DNA of 64,000 nucleotides. It comes from Huaxiibacter chinensis. Lineage in GTDB: Bacteria > Pseudomonadota > Gammaproteobacteria > Enterobacterales > Enterobacteriaceae. Both the position numbers and the translations under genes were made by a program. The notes under the pieces were generated by a model. The model was given only the letters and a program-made list of their open reading frames with translations, ran no database searches and was not told the origin of the DNA. Shown here piece after piece: positions 34,076 through 43,174 of the stretch. The first letter of the stretch is position 1. Each line of letters opens with the position of its first letter. Location of the stretch: NCBI RefSeq assembly GCF_022171985.1, contig NZ_JAJVHF010000015.1:1-64000 (forward strand), read 5' to 3'.

Positions 34076-34717
34076 ATGTCTGTCAGTCTGAGCAAAGGCC
34101 AGGGCGTAAGCCTGAAAAAAAATGAATACGATCTCTCGTCCGTTACTATCGGCCTCGGTTGGGATATTAATGAGGAAAAGAAAGGTTTTCTCGGCGGGAT
34201 CTTTGGTAAAAAAGAAGAAGAATACGACCTTGATGTGATCGCTTTCCTGTGTAATTCAGCCGGAAAGGTGACCGATCTCGGCAATGTGGAAAATGGTAAA
34301 CCAACGCTTGTGAATGGCGATATCATCTTTTTCAACAGCCTTCGCCATAAGTCAGGCAATATCTGGCTGACGGGCGATAACCGAACCGGAGCCGGTGACG
34401 GTGACGATGAGCAAATTATTGTGCGCCTGAATTCCCTTGACGCTCAGTACGAGAAAATTGTGTTCATCGTTCAGATCTACAATGGTGAAAAGCTCCAGCA
34501 GCACTTTGGTAAAGTTCAGAATGCCTTCATCCGGGCAGTAGATGCCCGTAATATTGAAATGGCACGATTCGATCTTTCTGGCGGACCCGCCTTCGCCAGC
34601 CAGCGCTCCATGGTCTTTGCCGAGCTGATACGCGAGGCTACAGGCTGGAAACTCAGGGCAATTGGTGAGCCTTCAGAATCAGATTCGTTTGTCTCGCACC
34701 TGAGGAATTACATGTGA
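34076..34717 (+). CDS. terX: TerX, TerD-family protein
   Basis: 213 residues: VTIGLGWDINEEKKGFLGGI, the insert FGKKEEEYDLDVIAFL and GDNRTGAGDGDDEQIIVRLN calcium-binding motifs. Closest in layout to TerZ. The stop overlaps the next start. Confidence 0.92.
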   Translation: MSVSLSKGQGVSLKKNEYDLSSVTIGLGWDINEEKKGFLGGIFGKKEEEYDLDVIAFLCNSAGKVTDLGNVENGKPTLVNGDIIFFNSLRHKSGNIWLTGDNRTGAGDGDDEQIIVRLNSLDAQYEKIVFIVQIYNGEKLQQHFGKVQNAFIRAVDARNIEMARFDLSGGPAFASQRSMVFAELIREATGWKLRAIGEPSESDSFVSHLRNYM

Positions 34718-35355
34718 TGCGCCGCCTGCCTGTTTACCTTGTTATCGACACATCCGGCTCGATGCGCGGTGAGTCAATCCATTCCGTTAACGTTGGAATT
34801 CAGGCGATGCTTAGCGCTCTTCGCCAGGATCCCTACGCCCTCGAAAGCGTTCATATCTCCATTATCACCTATGACAATGAGGCGCGTGAGTTCATTCCTC
34901 TCACGCCGCTGGAAGACTTCCAGTTTTCTGACATCGTTGTGCCAAGCGCAGGCGGGACGTTCACCGGTGCTGCCCTTGAATGTCTGATGCAGTGTGTTGA
35001 ACGGGATGTACGTCGCTCAGATGGTGATACCAAAGGAGACTGGCGTCCTCTGGTATTCCTGATGACTGATGGAACCCCTTCTGATGCCCTGGCGTACGGT
35101 GAAGCGGTAAAAGCGATTCGCGGCCGGGGATTCGGATCCATCATTGCCTGCGCCGTTGGTCCTAAAGCAGGCCATGAGCACTTAAAACAGCTCACCGATA
35201 AGGTTGTGTCTCTGGAGACGCTAGATTCAACCGCGTTTGCAGGTTTCTTTAAATGGGTATCGGCCAGCGTGTCTTCCGGCAGCACAAGCGCGGGGATTAA
35301 TAACGGAACTGATACCCTTCCCCCTCCTCCACCAGAAATCCAGCTGGTGCTCTGA
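34717..35355 (+). CDS. terY: TerY-type vWA protein (second copy)
   Basis: 212 residues, about 60% identical by eye to the first copy (MRRLPVYLVIDTSGSMRGES; DTKGDWRPLVFLMTDGTPSD). A GTG just ahead (34714) is also possible. Ends with PPPPPEIQLVL, like its paralogue. Confidence 0.9.
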   Translation: MRRLPVYLVIDTSGSMRGESIHSVNVGIQAMLSALRQDPYALESVHISIITYDNEAREFIPLTPLEDFQFSDIVVPSAGGTFTGAALECLMQCVERDVRRSDGDTKGDWRPLVFLMTDGTPSDALAYGEAVKAIRGRGFGSIIACAVGPKAGHEHLKQLTDKVVSLETLDSTAFAGFFKWVSASVSSGSTSAGINNGTDTLPPPPPEIQLVL

Positions 35356-35358
35356 CAG

Positions 35359-35394
35359 ACAGAAAGGTGCTGTTTCCGGGCAGCACCTTTCTGT
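35359..35394 (+). terminator. Strong stem-loop between the second and third terY-type genes
   Basis: ACAGAAAGGTGCTG (35359-35372) pairs perfectly with CAGCACCTTTCTGT (35381-35394), a 14 bp stem with an 8 nt loop. The following sequence has only a delayed T-run, so it may attenuate rather than end transcription. Confidence 0.5.
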
Positions 35395-35439
35395 ACAGCA
35401 ACGTTTTCTGCTGGCCGTACCAGCCGTACGAGGAAAATT

Positions 35440-36480
35440 ATGAGACGCCTTCCCGTGTTTTTTGTCCTGGACTGTTCAGAGTCCATGATTGGTGAAAACC
35501 TGAAAAAAATGACTGATGGTCTGCAAATGATCGTCGGAGATTTAAGAAAGGATCCACACGCACTTGAAACAGCCTGGGTCTCGGTAATCGCATTTGCCGG
35601 TGTAGCCCGTACGATTGTACCTCTTCACGAAATTGCCTCGTTCTACCCTCCCCGCCTTCCCGTTGGCGGCGGTACGAGCCTTGGAGCTGCATTGCGTGAG
35701 CTGACCGTGCAAATTGATACCCAGGTCAGAAAAACCACTCATGAGGCTAAAGGCGACTGGAAACCCGTCGTGTATCTCCTTACCGACGGACGTCCGACTG
35801 ACGACACAACCGCAGAAGTGAAGCGCTGGAAGGATCACTACGCGAGTAAAGTGAATCTCATTGCCGTTGGCCTGGGGCCGTCAGCGGACCTGAATATCCT
35901 GCGGCAACTGACAGAGAATGTCATGCTGTTCACCGAATCTCAGGAAGGGGACTTTACCCGCTTCATCAAATGGATCACGGCCTCGGTTACGGCGCACAGC
36001 CGCAGCGTCGGGGACGACAAACAACCTGAGCTCAGCCAGACTGAATACATAGTCCGGCTGGCCAAGGACGAGCCAGTAAAAGCGTACGACGAAAACTGCG
36101 TTACGCTTACCGGCCGTTGCAGCAAGACCCGTCGTCCGTACCTGATGAAGTATGAACGGCCACCAGCAAGGGTTTCCGGGCTCGATTTCAGTCTGAACCT
36201 GAACAGCTTTAATATTGCCGGATGCTATCCCATCGATGAGGACTATTTTGCGTGGTCAGATGCCACCGCTACCGGTTTGCAGGTAAATACCAGCGAACTG
36301 CATGGCGTACCGGGTTGCCCCCACTGCGGTAATGCCAGTGCGTTTGCCCTGTGCTCATGCGGAAAGTTGCTGTGTATTGACGGCCCGGATGACGTGATCT
36401 GCCCGTGGTGTGAAACAGGCCTGTCATTCAGCAATGATGGCGGAAACACTAACTTCGACGTAAACAGAGGGAGAGGTTGA
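35440..36480 (+). CDS. TerY-type vWA protein with C-terminal zinc ribbon (TerY-C)
   Basis: 346 residues. vWA domain (FVLDCSESMIGENLKKMTDG; YLLTDGRPTDD) plus a C-terminal TerY-C region with Cys pairs GCPHCGNA, ALCSCGKLLC and ICPWCETG that would bind zinc. With the following PP2C phosphatase and kinase it forms the TerY-P triad described for ter-linked systems. Confidence 0.85.
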   Translation: MRRLPVFFVLDCSESMIGENLKKMTDGLQMIVGDLRKDPHALETAWVSVIAFAGVARTIVPLHEIASFYPPRLPVGGGTSLGAALRELTVQIDTQVRKTTHEAKGDWKPVVYLLTDGRPTDDTTAEVKRWKDHYASKVNLIAVGLGPSADLNILRQLTENVMLFTESQEGDFTRFIKWITASVTAHSRSVGDDKQPELSQTEYIVRLAKDEPVKAYDENCVTLTGRCSKTRRPYLMKYERPPARVSGLDFSLNLNSFNIAGCYPIDEDYFAWSDATATGLQVNTSELHGVPGCPHCGNASAFALCSCGKLLCIDGPDDVICPWCETGLSFSNDGGNTNFDVNRGRG

Positions 36481-38117
36481 TGTCGCAAAATGCTTTACTT
36501 GAAGAGAAGATTATCCGCTTAGTTCTGTCTGAGCTGGGCCACCCTGTTGAAGGTGAGCGGCTTTTACTTCTATCGCAGGACCCATCCCTTACCGAAGAAA
36601 TTATGCGGCTTAAAGAGCGGATTGAGAGCCTTGCACAGGGTTTATCTGCGCGGGTTAGCGAAGGTGATAACGACGCAGAGATTGCCGCCTCGTCAGCATC
36701 CAGTCTTTCCGATCAGCAACAAACGGTCGTAAGTGTTGCTGATAACCCGGGCATTGACGCTACCGATACATCAGCACTGCAACCCCTGCCAGAAAATGAG
36801 CCTCATCCTCCGTTCTGGAAGCTGATGCCTTATTACGAATTTGATAAACCAGCACAGAGGGAAGACGAAAACCTGTCTTCCCTGGTATTAAAACCCGGGC
36901 AGATACCGACAGGCCAGCAGCGGGCCAGCTTAGCTGTGCCACCTGCCGTTCCCCCGAGAGCTAAAATAACGATCCCCAACGCCCGCGCAGGCGAACGTTT
37001 CTCTTCGCCGGTTGCTATCGTACTGGATGAGGGCCAGCAGGCTACTGTCAGGGACGTTGTCTTTCCCCGGAACATTGGCCTGTCCTTTGACAAAGAACTG
37101 GAGTTGCTGACAGGTACACCCACCGAAAGCGGCGATATAGAGCTTTCAGTAATCTGGTCATGCGCGTCGCACGACGAATGTGAAACAAAACAGCTTTTTA
37201 TAGTAAATCCCGATCCGAGAAGCCTGTGGAAGGTGGTAGAGCCACCAGCAGACGCTCCCTACCCTAAGTCCCATCTGGACGCTGCTGGCCTGGTCAGGGG
37301 TGATATACGTATTGCTGCCGCCAGTCGCCGGGGACGCTCTCATGAGCATGCCGGAAGCTTCAGAGATGACGACTTCTACATCAACCACTGCCAGGAAACA
37401 GGATGGTCTGTCATGCTGGTCGCAGACGGAGCCGGTAGTGCGGTAAATTCCCGGGAAGGCTCCCGGATTGCAGTCAAAACGGCTGGCGATTACCTTTTAA
37501 ATCAGCTCAGTGGTGTGAAAGGCGTCCATTTAAAGCAGCACATCACGGCGTGGGAAGGGAGCGATCAGCAGGCAACAATAAACGCCATGCTTCATCATTT
37601 TAAACAGGCAGCTACGCTCGCGGTCAACAGTATCCAGAACGAAGCCATTTGTGCAGAACAACCTGTGAAATCCTATTCAACAACCCTTCTGGCAACTGTA
37701 GCGCTACGAACTGATAACGAGCTGTTTGCGGCTGCATTCTGGCTTGGTGATGGTGCGATAGGTGCATACAGCCCTTCCGGTAAAGTCAGGATACTGGGAA
37801 ATCCCGATAGCGGAGAATACGCAGGACAAACCCGTTTCCTTGACCAGAGCATTATCGCAGACCCCTCGTTTAGCGGCCGCATCAGCGTGGGTAAATGGAA
37901 TGATGTATCTCACTTGATCCTCATGACAGACGGCGTCTCAGACCCTCTGTTTGAGACGGATAATGGGCTTCGCAGTGACGAAAAATGGACCCGTCTCGTT
38001 GATGAGCTCAACCCTGTCCTTACAGACGCCAGTATTGCGCCTGAGAGGTTAGGCGACTGGCTTAACTTTTTCTCCACAGGGAACCATGATGACCGCACTA
38101 TTGCGGTGTTGTGGTAA
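36480..38117 (+). CDS. PP2C-family serine/threonine phosphatase (TerY-P triad)
   Basis: 545 residues. A variable N-terminal 260 residues contain a Pro-rich and a beta-sandwich-like part (VPPRAKITIPNARAGERFSS). The C-terminal PP2C domain has SRRGRSHEHAGSFRDDDFYI, VMLVADGAGSAVNSREGS, LMTDGVSDPLF and HDDRTIAVLW, the metal-binding aspartates. The ATG overlaps the TerY-C stop. It should counter the downstream kinase. Confidence 0.88.
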   Translation: MSQNALLEEKIIRLVLSELGHPVEGERLLLLSQDPSLTEEIMRLKERIESLAQGLSARVSEGDNDAEIAASSASSLSDQQQTVVSVADNPGIDATDTSALQPLPENEPHPPFWKLMPYYEFDKPAQREDENLSSLVLKPGQIPTGQQRASLAVPPAVPPRAKITIPNARAGERFSSPVAIVLDEGQQATVRDVVFPRNIGLSFDKELELLTGTPTESGDIELSVIWSCASHDECETKQLFIVNPDPRSLWKVVEPPADAPYPKSHLDAAGLVRGDIRIAAASRRGRSHEHAGSFRDDDFYINHCQETGWSVMLVADGAGSAVNSREGSRIAVKTAGDYLLNQLSGVKGVHLKQHITAWEGSDQQATINAMLHHFKQAATLAVNSIQNEAICAEQPVKSYSTTLLATVALRTDNELFAAAFWLGDGAIGAYSPSGKVRILGNPDSGEYAGQTRFLDQSIIADPSFSGRISVGKWNDVSHLILMTDGVSDPLFETDNGLRSDEKWTRLVDELNPVLTDASIAPERLGDWLNFFSTGNHDDRTIAVLW

Positions 38118-38142
38118 GGGATACGCTTTTTCGGTGATCAAT

Positions 38143-39642
38143 ATGGCAAATATCGTTACGTGCAAAACAAAGGACGGCGAAACAGTCCAGTATGTTGACG
38201 AGGTAATTGGTTCGGGCTCGATGAAGGATGTTTACTTTTCGCCTGATAAATCATACGTCGTCGCTTTTTATCATAAACCGCAGAACGAGCAGGCCCGGGA
38301 TCGGATTGATATGATCACCGGACGCTACAGGCAAAACATTTTTGGCCAGTCCGGAGGTGAATACTGGAAGGACCTGTTTTGCTGGCCGACCCATGTTGTT
38401 GAGCATGGGCATAAAATCGGCATCGTGGTTCCAACCTACAAAAGCTACTTTTTCTTTAAATACGGCTCTAAAAACGATGATTTTCTTGGCATAAAAGGTC
38501 GTGAAAAGGAAGGCAAATGGTTTGCCAGCGCCAGCAACCAGAACAAATTTCTCGACCCACGTGAACGAGGCAATACGCTTACCTATCTCAAGGTCTGTCT
38601 GCTGCTGACAAGAGCCGTCAGAAGGATGCATGCGGCAGGTCTCTGTCACAGCGATCTAAGCTATAAAAACGTGCTTATCGATCCAGAAATGGGACATGCC
38701 TGCATCATTGACGTAGACGGCCTGGTTGTCCCTGGAAAGTATCCTCCCGACGTGGTGGGCACCCCGGATTTTATCGCTCCGGAAGTGGTGAAAACCAGTC
38801 ATCTTTCCAAAGAGGATCCGAACCGCGTATTGCCAAGCATTACTACTGACCGTCATGCGCTGTCGGTGCTTATCTACATGTATCTGTTCTTCCGTCATCC
38901 GCTACGTGGCGGAAAAATACATGACATGTCGGATGAAGTACGTGATGAGACCTTATCTATGGGTGAGAAGGCACTCTTCATTGAACATCCGACAGACAAA
39001 AGCAATGCAGTCAAAGTCAGTCAGCTATCGTCCTTTTCACTGCCCTGGGCTGACCCGGAGAAAATTCCTTACACCATCATGGGCCCTTATCTGACACCTT
39101 TGTTTGAGCGCGCCTTTATAGATGGCTTACACGATGCCACTAAACGCCCGACCGCCGATGAGTGGGAAAGCGCCCTGGTTAAAACAGTCGATCTGATACA
39201 GCCCTGCCAGAACAAGGCGTGTGAACAGAAATGGTACGTTTTCTCGGGTAAGACAAAGCCGGTTTGTCCCTACTGCGGTACGCCATACAAGGGTAAATTA
39301 CCGGTTCTAAATTTATATTCTTCCCGAAAGGAAGGCAGTTATCGTCCTGACGACCACCGGTTGATGGTGTGGAGCGGGCAGTCAATCTATGCGTGGCATG
39401 TGAATCGCCTCATTGCGCCAAATGAGCGTACAACCGATTTGCAAAGGAAACGAGTTGGGTATTTTGTTTTCCATAACGATCAGTGGTGGTTAGTAAATGA
39501 AGGCATAAATGGGCTTATGTCATTACCGGATAAACGACAGATTGCCATTGGGGAAAAAATTGAACTGACGAATAACGCTCAGTTTGTTCTGTCAAAGGAG
39601 GAAGGCGGCAGGCTGGTCGTCGTTCAGTTAGTAGAAAACTAA
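38143..39642 (+). CDS. Protein kinase with zinc ribbon and FHA-like C-terminus (TerY-P triad)
   Basis: 499 residues from ATG 38143; the frame is open 19 codons earlier, overlapping the phosphatase gene. Glycine loop VIGSGSMKDVY (about 22-32), catalytic loop HSDLSYKNVL (169-178) and IIDVDGLV in place of DFG (188-195), then GTPDFIAPEV. A zinc ribbon (CQNKACEQKW; VCPYCGTPYKG) and a C-terminal region with an FHA-like strand pattern follow. Probably an active kinase, since the HxD and metal Asp are kept. Confidence 0.85.
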   Translation: MANIVTCKTKDGETVQYVDEVIGSGSMKDVYFSPDKSYVVAFYHKPQNEQARDRIDMITGRYRQNIFGQSGGEYWKDLFCWPTHVVEHGHKIGIVVPTYKSYFFFKYGSKNDDFLGIKGREKEGKWFASASNQNKFLDPRERGNTLTYLKVCLLLTRAVRRMHAAGLCHSDLSYKNVLIDPEMGHACIIDVDGLVVPGKYPPDVVGTPDFIAPEVVKTSHLSKEDPNRVLPSITTDRHALSVLIYMYLFFRHPLRGGKIHDMSDEVRDETLSMGEKALFIEHPTDKSNAVKVSQLSSFSLPWADPEKIPYTIMGPYLTPLFERAFIDGLHDATKRPTADEWESALVKTVDLIQPCQNKACEQKWYVFSGKTKPVCPYCGTPYKGKLPVLNLYSSRKEGSYRPDDHRLMVWSGQSIYAWHVNRLIAPNERTTDLQRKRVGYFVFHNDQWWLVNEGINGLMSLPDKRQIAIGEKIELTNNAQFVLSKEEGGRLVVVQLVEN

Positions 39643-39666
39643 CGGACGCCCATAACGACTAAAACG

Positions 39667-39735
39667 TTCTGGCAGCATACTGAACCTGTTTAATGAATCA
39701 CTATATTAAGCTGTGTCAAATTTAAGCTGCCAGAA
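39667..39735. repeat. Long-range inverted repeat downstream of the kinase gene
   Basis: TTCTGGCAGC (39667-39676) and GCTGCCAGAA (39726-39735) are perfect 10 bp complements about 50 bp apart, lying between the converging kinase and CoiA-like genes. Possibly a bidirectional transcript-end structure. Confidence 0.4.
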
Positions 39736-39807
39736 AAACTGACTGTCTGTGCCGGATATGCGGTACACCTCCTGCGGCAAGGGTTTAATGCGCAAAGCCC
39801 AATTTAT

Positions 39808-40890
39808 TTATAAGAGTGAATAGTTTTGTGGCTCTACCCTGCCGCTCTCCTTTCCTGTGTCATGGTTTTTAACATCTGAAATACTGACATTGTTAAGCCG
39901 GTGATTGTATAAGGCGATGCGGACAATCTCATGAAGATATTCAAGTTCGTTTTGTGTCAAGGACTGGCCTTCCTGGGTTTTTGAAATCATTTCCTGCCAG
40001 CAGATCAGTCTTTCGTAACTGACATGTTCGCTGTTTTCCAGGCAGTGCAACCTGAAATAGCGAAGGAACAAAGGAAATTCATCGGTCTGAGCGATGTCAT
40101 AAGCCCGAACCGTTAACCTACACAGACATACAATCGTATCCTGCTGTAACCTGACTAACGCGTTATGACTGCCCGGAAGGATATCAGGCAATTTCATCTT
40201 ACAGTCAGCAAGGCGCTGAAGAAGAGGCCCTTCCTCTGAAGGCTCCCGTCCCCGATACTCCTGAAGAGGTTCAGATTCAAGTTCATGCATTAATGGATGA
40301 TATAGCCATTCCCGGGAACTGGTCTCATCAATGATCAGGCTTTCAATGCACTCATTGTATGTTGTTTTACGTCGCCCGAGCTGCACCTGACTGATTTCAT
40401 ATTCAATATCTGGAAGATCGATACGCAATGCGGCAACTCTTTCGGAAGGATGAAGGTGGTCAAAGGTTAACTTCGCAGAAATGCTACGATCCCTGTCCAG
40501 AAAGACGGCCACACATAAATCATTAACCTTTACGAACAGATCAGCTGTGCCTCCGAACATACTGCCGCTTCCAATAACCTCATTCAGTGAAACCGGCCCA
40601 CCATCGTCGCCAGCGAGAAGATTTGGGAAACCAAGAACCTGGTGCTCGTTGATGACTTCAATAATTTTTCCCCGGATGGCTTCCATCAGACCATCACAGT
40701 CACCGGCTACAGCAGTACTGTGTGAGAAATGCCAAAGCTTGACCTCCCCCTGCTTTGCTAACAGATCAGTTTTGCAAGCGGGGCAGATGCAGTTACAGTC
40801 GATACCCCGGCTGACCTCTGTAATATCTAAAAAGAGTCCTGATTCTCTCTGGAGTCCAAATGGAATACCAAATGTGTAACTCTTACGCAT
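39808..40890 (-). CDS. CoiA-like protein (second in the window)
   Basis: 360 residues from ATG 40888-40890 (GGGG upstream; 10 earlier codons are in frame). The N-terminal zinc module ICPACKTDLLAKQGEVKLWH then FSHS is the CoiA signature. The nuclease-like core is weaker than in the copy at 14017 (FGGTADLFVKVNDLCVAVFL), and the PD-(D/E)XK residues are not obvious. Stands alone, convergent with the ter kinase gene. Confidence 0.6.
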   Translation of the reverse strand: MRKSYTFGIPFGLQRESGLFLDITEVSRGIDCNCICPACKTDLLAKQGEVKLWHFSHSTAVAGDCDGLMEAIRGKIIEVINEHQVLGFPNLLAGDDGGPVSLNEVIGSGSMFGGTADLFVKVNDLCVAVFLDRDRSISAKLTFDHLHPSERVAALRIDLPDIEYEISQVQLGRRKTTYNECIESLIIDETSSREWLYHPLMHELESEPLQEYRGREPSEEGPLLQRLADCKMKLPDILPGSHNALVRLQQDTIVCLCRLTVRAYDIAQTDEFPLFLRYFRLHCLENSEHVSYERLICWQEMISKTQEGQSLTQNELEYLHEIVRIALYNHRLNNVSISDVKNHDTGKESGRVEPQNYSLL

Positions 40891-41250
40891 GGCTGCACCC
40901 CGTTTTTGATAATTATTCAAACTATATCCGAAATAACGGAGGAGGATTTCTGTAAAACGAATTAAAAGAAATGATTTTTTAGTTTTCCAGATTAATGTTT
41001 GACAAGAATCAAATGAGAGCCTTACAAATATGGAGAGAGAAGTTTAGGTAAAGTAACTTTTATCACAACTTCTAAAATTAAGGAGAATATCGGATGTATT
41101 TAGCAGTGGGCTTGGCTTATGATTAAAGTCTTTCTCCGAACTTAATAAGAAAGTTAAAAAGACAGGCTATTACAGTGCCTTTAGCCCCGAAAGGGGCATA
41201 AACTATTTTCAAATCCAGACACAGTCTTTTTGTTGTGCCAATATCAATAA
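40891..41250. other. Intergenic between CoiA-like and Hha-like genes
   Basis: No gene above 10 codons. Holds one AAAGTAACTTT palindrome (41050-41060), a ten-codon ORF with a good ribosome-binding site (ATG at 41094-41096, AGGAG upstream) and a GCCCC-GAAA-GGGGC hairpin (41184-41197), probably the 3' end of the hha-like transcript. Confidence 0.5.
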
Positions 41251-41463
41251 TTACTCGCGAACAAAGGTCCACACACTCGCAGGAACTTTGTCATATAACT
41301 TTTTCATTGTCAGTTCAGCTTTACGATGATCATAAGCACCAGAAATTTCAAGAGAGGCGACACCCGAGTTTTTTTCACATAACCTTTCAAATACTTTTTC
41401 GAGCGTTTCGAACGAACTACACTTACGGAATTTCATTAAATAAGACTGCTTTGTGTCAGACAT
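41251..41463 (-). CDS. Hha/YmoA-family nucleoid-associated modulator
   Basis: 70 residues from ATG 41461-41463. MSDTKQSYLMKFRKCSSFET and the C-terminal AELTMKKLYDKVPASVWTFV match the Hha core (YLMRLRRC..; AELTMNKLYDKIPSSVW). Hha proteins bind H-NS and help silence AT-rich acquired DNA; plasmid copies limit the fitness cost of the plasmid. Confidence 0.9.
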   Translation of the reverse strand: MSDTKQSYLMKFRKCSSFETLEKVFERLCEKNSGVASLEISGAYDHRKAELTMKKLYDKVPASVWTFVRE

Positions 41464-41632
41464 AATCAACCTTCTTTAGACAGGCCTCAACTGGCCAGGG
41501 ATAATCTTAATATCATTTTTCACTTAAGCCTAACGATTTCACAACCTTTTTCGTTGTTTCCACCCTGTTCATAACCAGGTACATGAGTGCTAAAATGACT
41601 GTAAATAAAACCAGTGTATCCCGGTGAGCAGG

Positions 41633-42808
41633 ATGAAGAATCAATCAGTGATCAGACAGTTTTCGGAAAGCGAATTGCATCAGCAGCTGGAAACGTTCGG
41701 CAACCATGATAAACAGCTTTCACGCTTGATCCGTTACTTTTCCCATCTGAGATACAACACAGCTAAAACCTATCTGCACTGGCTACGAGTATGGAACGAA
41801 TGGTATCAGGCGAATGCCCGGTTGCATACAGACTGGCCAGTAAGTTCGCTCCCCGTGTCTGAGGAAGCTCTGCTGGCGTTTATGGGGCATCTTGAAGGCA
41901 AATTGTCACGAAGCAGCATAAACAGCTGTCTTCAGGCCTTAAACAGTATCCATAAAAAAGGGCTTAACCTGCCCGGGATTATTACGTCTGAAGCATGGTA
42001 CATGCTGGAAGCCTTAAAACAATCGGAAGCCCGGAAGCGAAAGACGACTAAACAGGCAACTCCCTTTCTTATTGGCGATCTCAAGGCTCTGATAAAGTTA
42101 CGCAGTACTACAAACTCAGTTCGTAAGCTTCGTGACCTGTGCCTGATCTGGACAGGCTTTGAAACACTGCTCCGTTCATCCGAAATTCGCCGTATACGTC
42201 TGAAAGATCTGTCTCTGGATAGTATGACCGGTGAATTTAACCTGACGGTATACCGTACAAAAACGAACATCAGTACACTTCTTACCTACCGGCTGACACG
42301 TCAGTTAACTAACTGCCTCTTGAGATTGATGAACCTTGTGAAAATGGATCAGCACAGTCATCCGGATGAATACCTTTTCCAGGCCGTAAATTTCCATGAT
42401 ACAGGCTATATGCCACCCGGCTGGAAGCTTCGGAGTAAAGGGAATGAGCTATCTGAGCTTCTTAAACGGCATAACCTGCCCTACCGTGCTAAACAAAGTC
42501 TTCTGAACGATGAAGATGAGGAAGACACTGTGGACGATGCCGGTATGCTCAGCAAAAATTCCCTTTTACGGGCATTTAAAGAAATGTGGAATGAGCTTTA
42601 TCCAAATGAGACTAAAACCCGTTACTGGACAGGGCACAGCGTTCGTGTAGGCGGTGCGATACAGCTGGATATTGAAGGTTACTCGCTACCACAGATTATG
42701 GAAATGGGGAACTGGTCGAATGAAGAAATGGTTATGCGCTACATTCGCAATATTGAAGCTGGTAAAAAAGCCATGATCAAGCTTATGCGAAATGCCTTTG
42801 ATGAATAG
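41633..42808 (+). CDS. Tyrosine recombinase / phage-type integrase
   Basis: 391 residues from ATG 41633; GTG at 41624 is an alternative. N-terminal SAM-like core-binding domain (RYNTAKTYLHWLRVWNEWYQ). Catalytic domain with Arg in GFETLLRSSEIRRIRL, HSVRVGGAIQL (HxxR) and the nucleophile Tyr in VMRYIRNIEAGKK. It probably integrates or resolves DNA; no att site pair was found nearby. Confidence 0.9.
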   Translation: MKNQSVIRQFSESELHQQLETFGNHDKQLSRLIRYFSHLRYNTAKTYLHWLRVWNEWYQANARLHTDWPVSSLPVSEEALLAFMGHLEGKLSRSSINSCLQALNSIHKKGLNLPGIITSEAWYMLEALKQSEARKRKTTKQATPFLIGDLKALIKLRSTTNSVRKLRDLCLIWTGFETLLRSSEIRRIRLKDLSLDSMTGEFNLTVYRTKTNISTLLTYRLTRQLTNCLLRLMNLVKMDQHSHPDEYLFQAVNFHDTGYMPPGWKLRSKGNELSELLKRHNLPYRAKQSLLNDEDEEDTVDDAGMLSKNSLLRAFKEMWNELYPNETKTRYWTGHSVRVGGAIQLDIEGYSLPQIMEMGNWSNEEMVMRYIRNIEAGKKAMIKLMRNAFDE

Positions 42809-42832
42809 CGCCCTCACGGGCGCATAACTTTA
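42808..42832 (+). terminator. Rho-independent terminator after the recombinase gene
   Basis: GCGCCC (42808-42813), loop TCAC, GGGCGC (42818-42823), then ATAACTTTATTTTTT. Confidence 0.8.
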
Positions 42833-43174
42833 TTTTTTCTTGAACGGGTTAAGTCTGGTGAGATTAGAGAGTGCCCCTCCCGGAGGCAAAATTCCCGTCC
42901 TTTTATATTTGTACACGCCATTTAATTTCATTGTCTGGATTCCAAGATTAATAAGCGTGACAAGTTTAAGGGTATACAGGAGTGTAAATTGGGGAGCAAC
43001 CTGAATAAAAACTAATAACAAGCCTGCACACATTACACGTAGCCATGCCGCGTACTCCATGCTCAGCGGACGCTTGAAATAGAATCTTTCGAGCAAATCA
43101 ACTGTCTTATTACTGATCCACGCCGCCGCCACTGAGAGTAACAACACGATGCACACCATAATGCCCAGTTCCAT
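42830..43174 (-). CDS. Hypothetical membrane protein (114 aa)
   Basis: Start ATG 43172-43174 after GGGAG. Two or three hydrophobic segments (ELGIMVCIVLLLSVAAAW; VMCAGLLLVFIQVA; LYTLKLVTLINLGI) and a basic tail (NLTRLNPFKKK). It overlaps the 3' end of the upstream gene by 65 bp in another frame. Confidence 0.55.
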   Translation of the reverse strand: MELGIMVCIVLLLSVAAAWISNKTVDLLERFYFKRPLSMEYAAWLRVMCAGLLLVFIQVAPQFTLLYTLKLVTLINLGIQTMKLNGVYKYKRTGILPPGGALSNLTRLNPFKKK

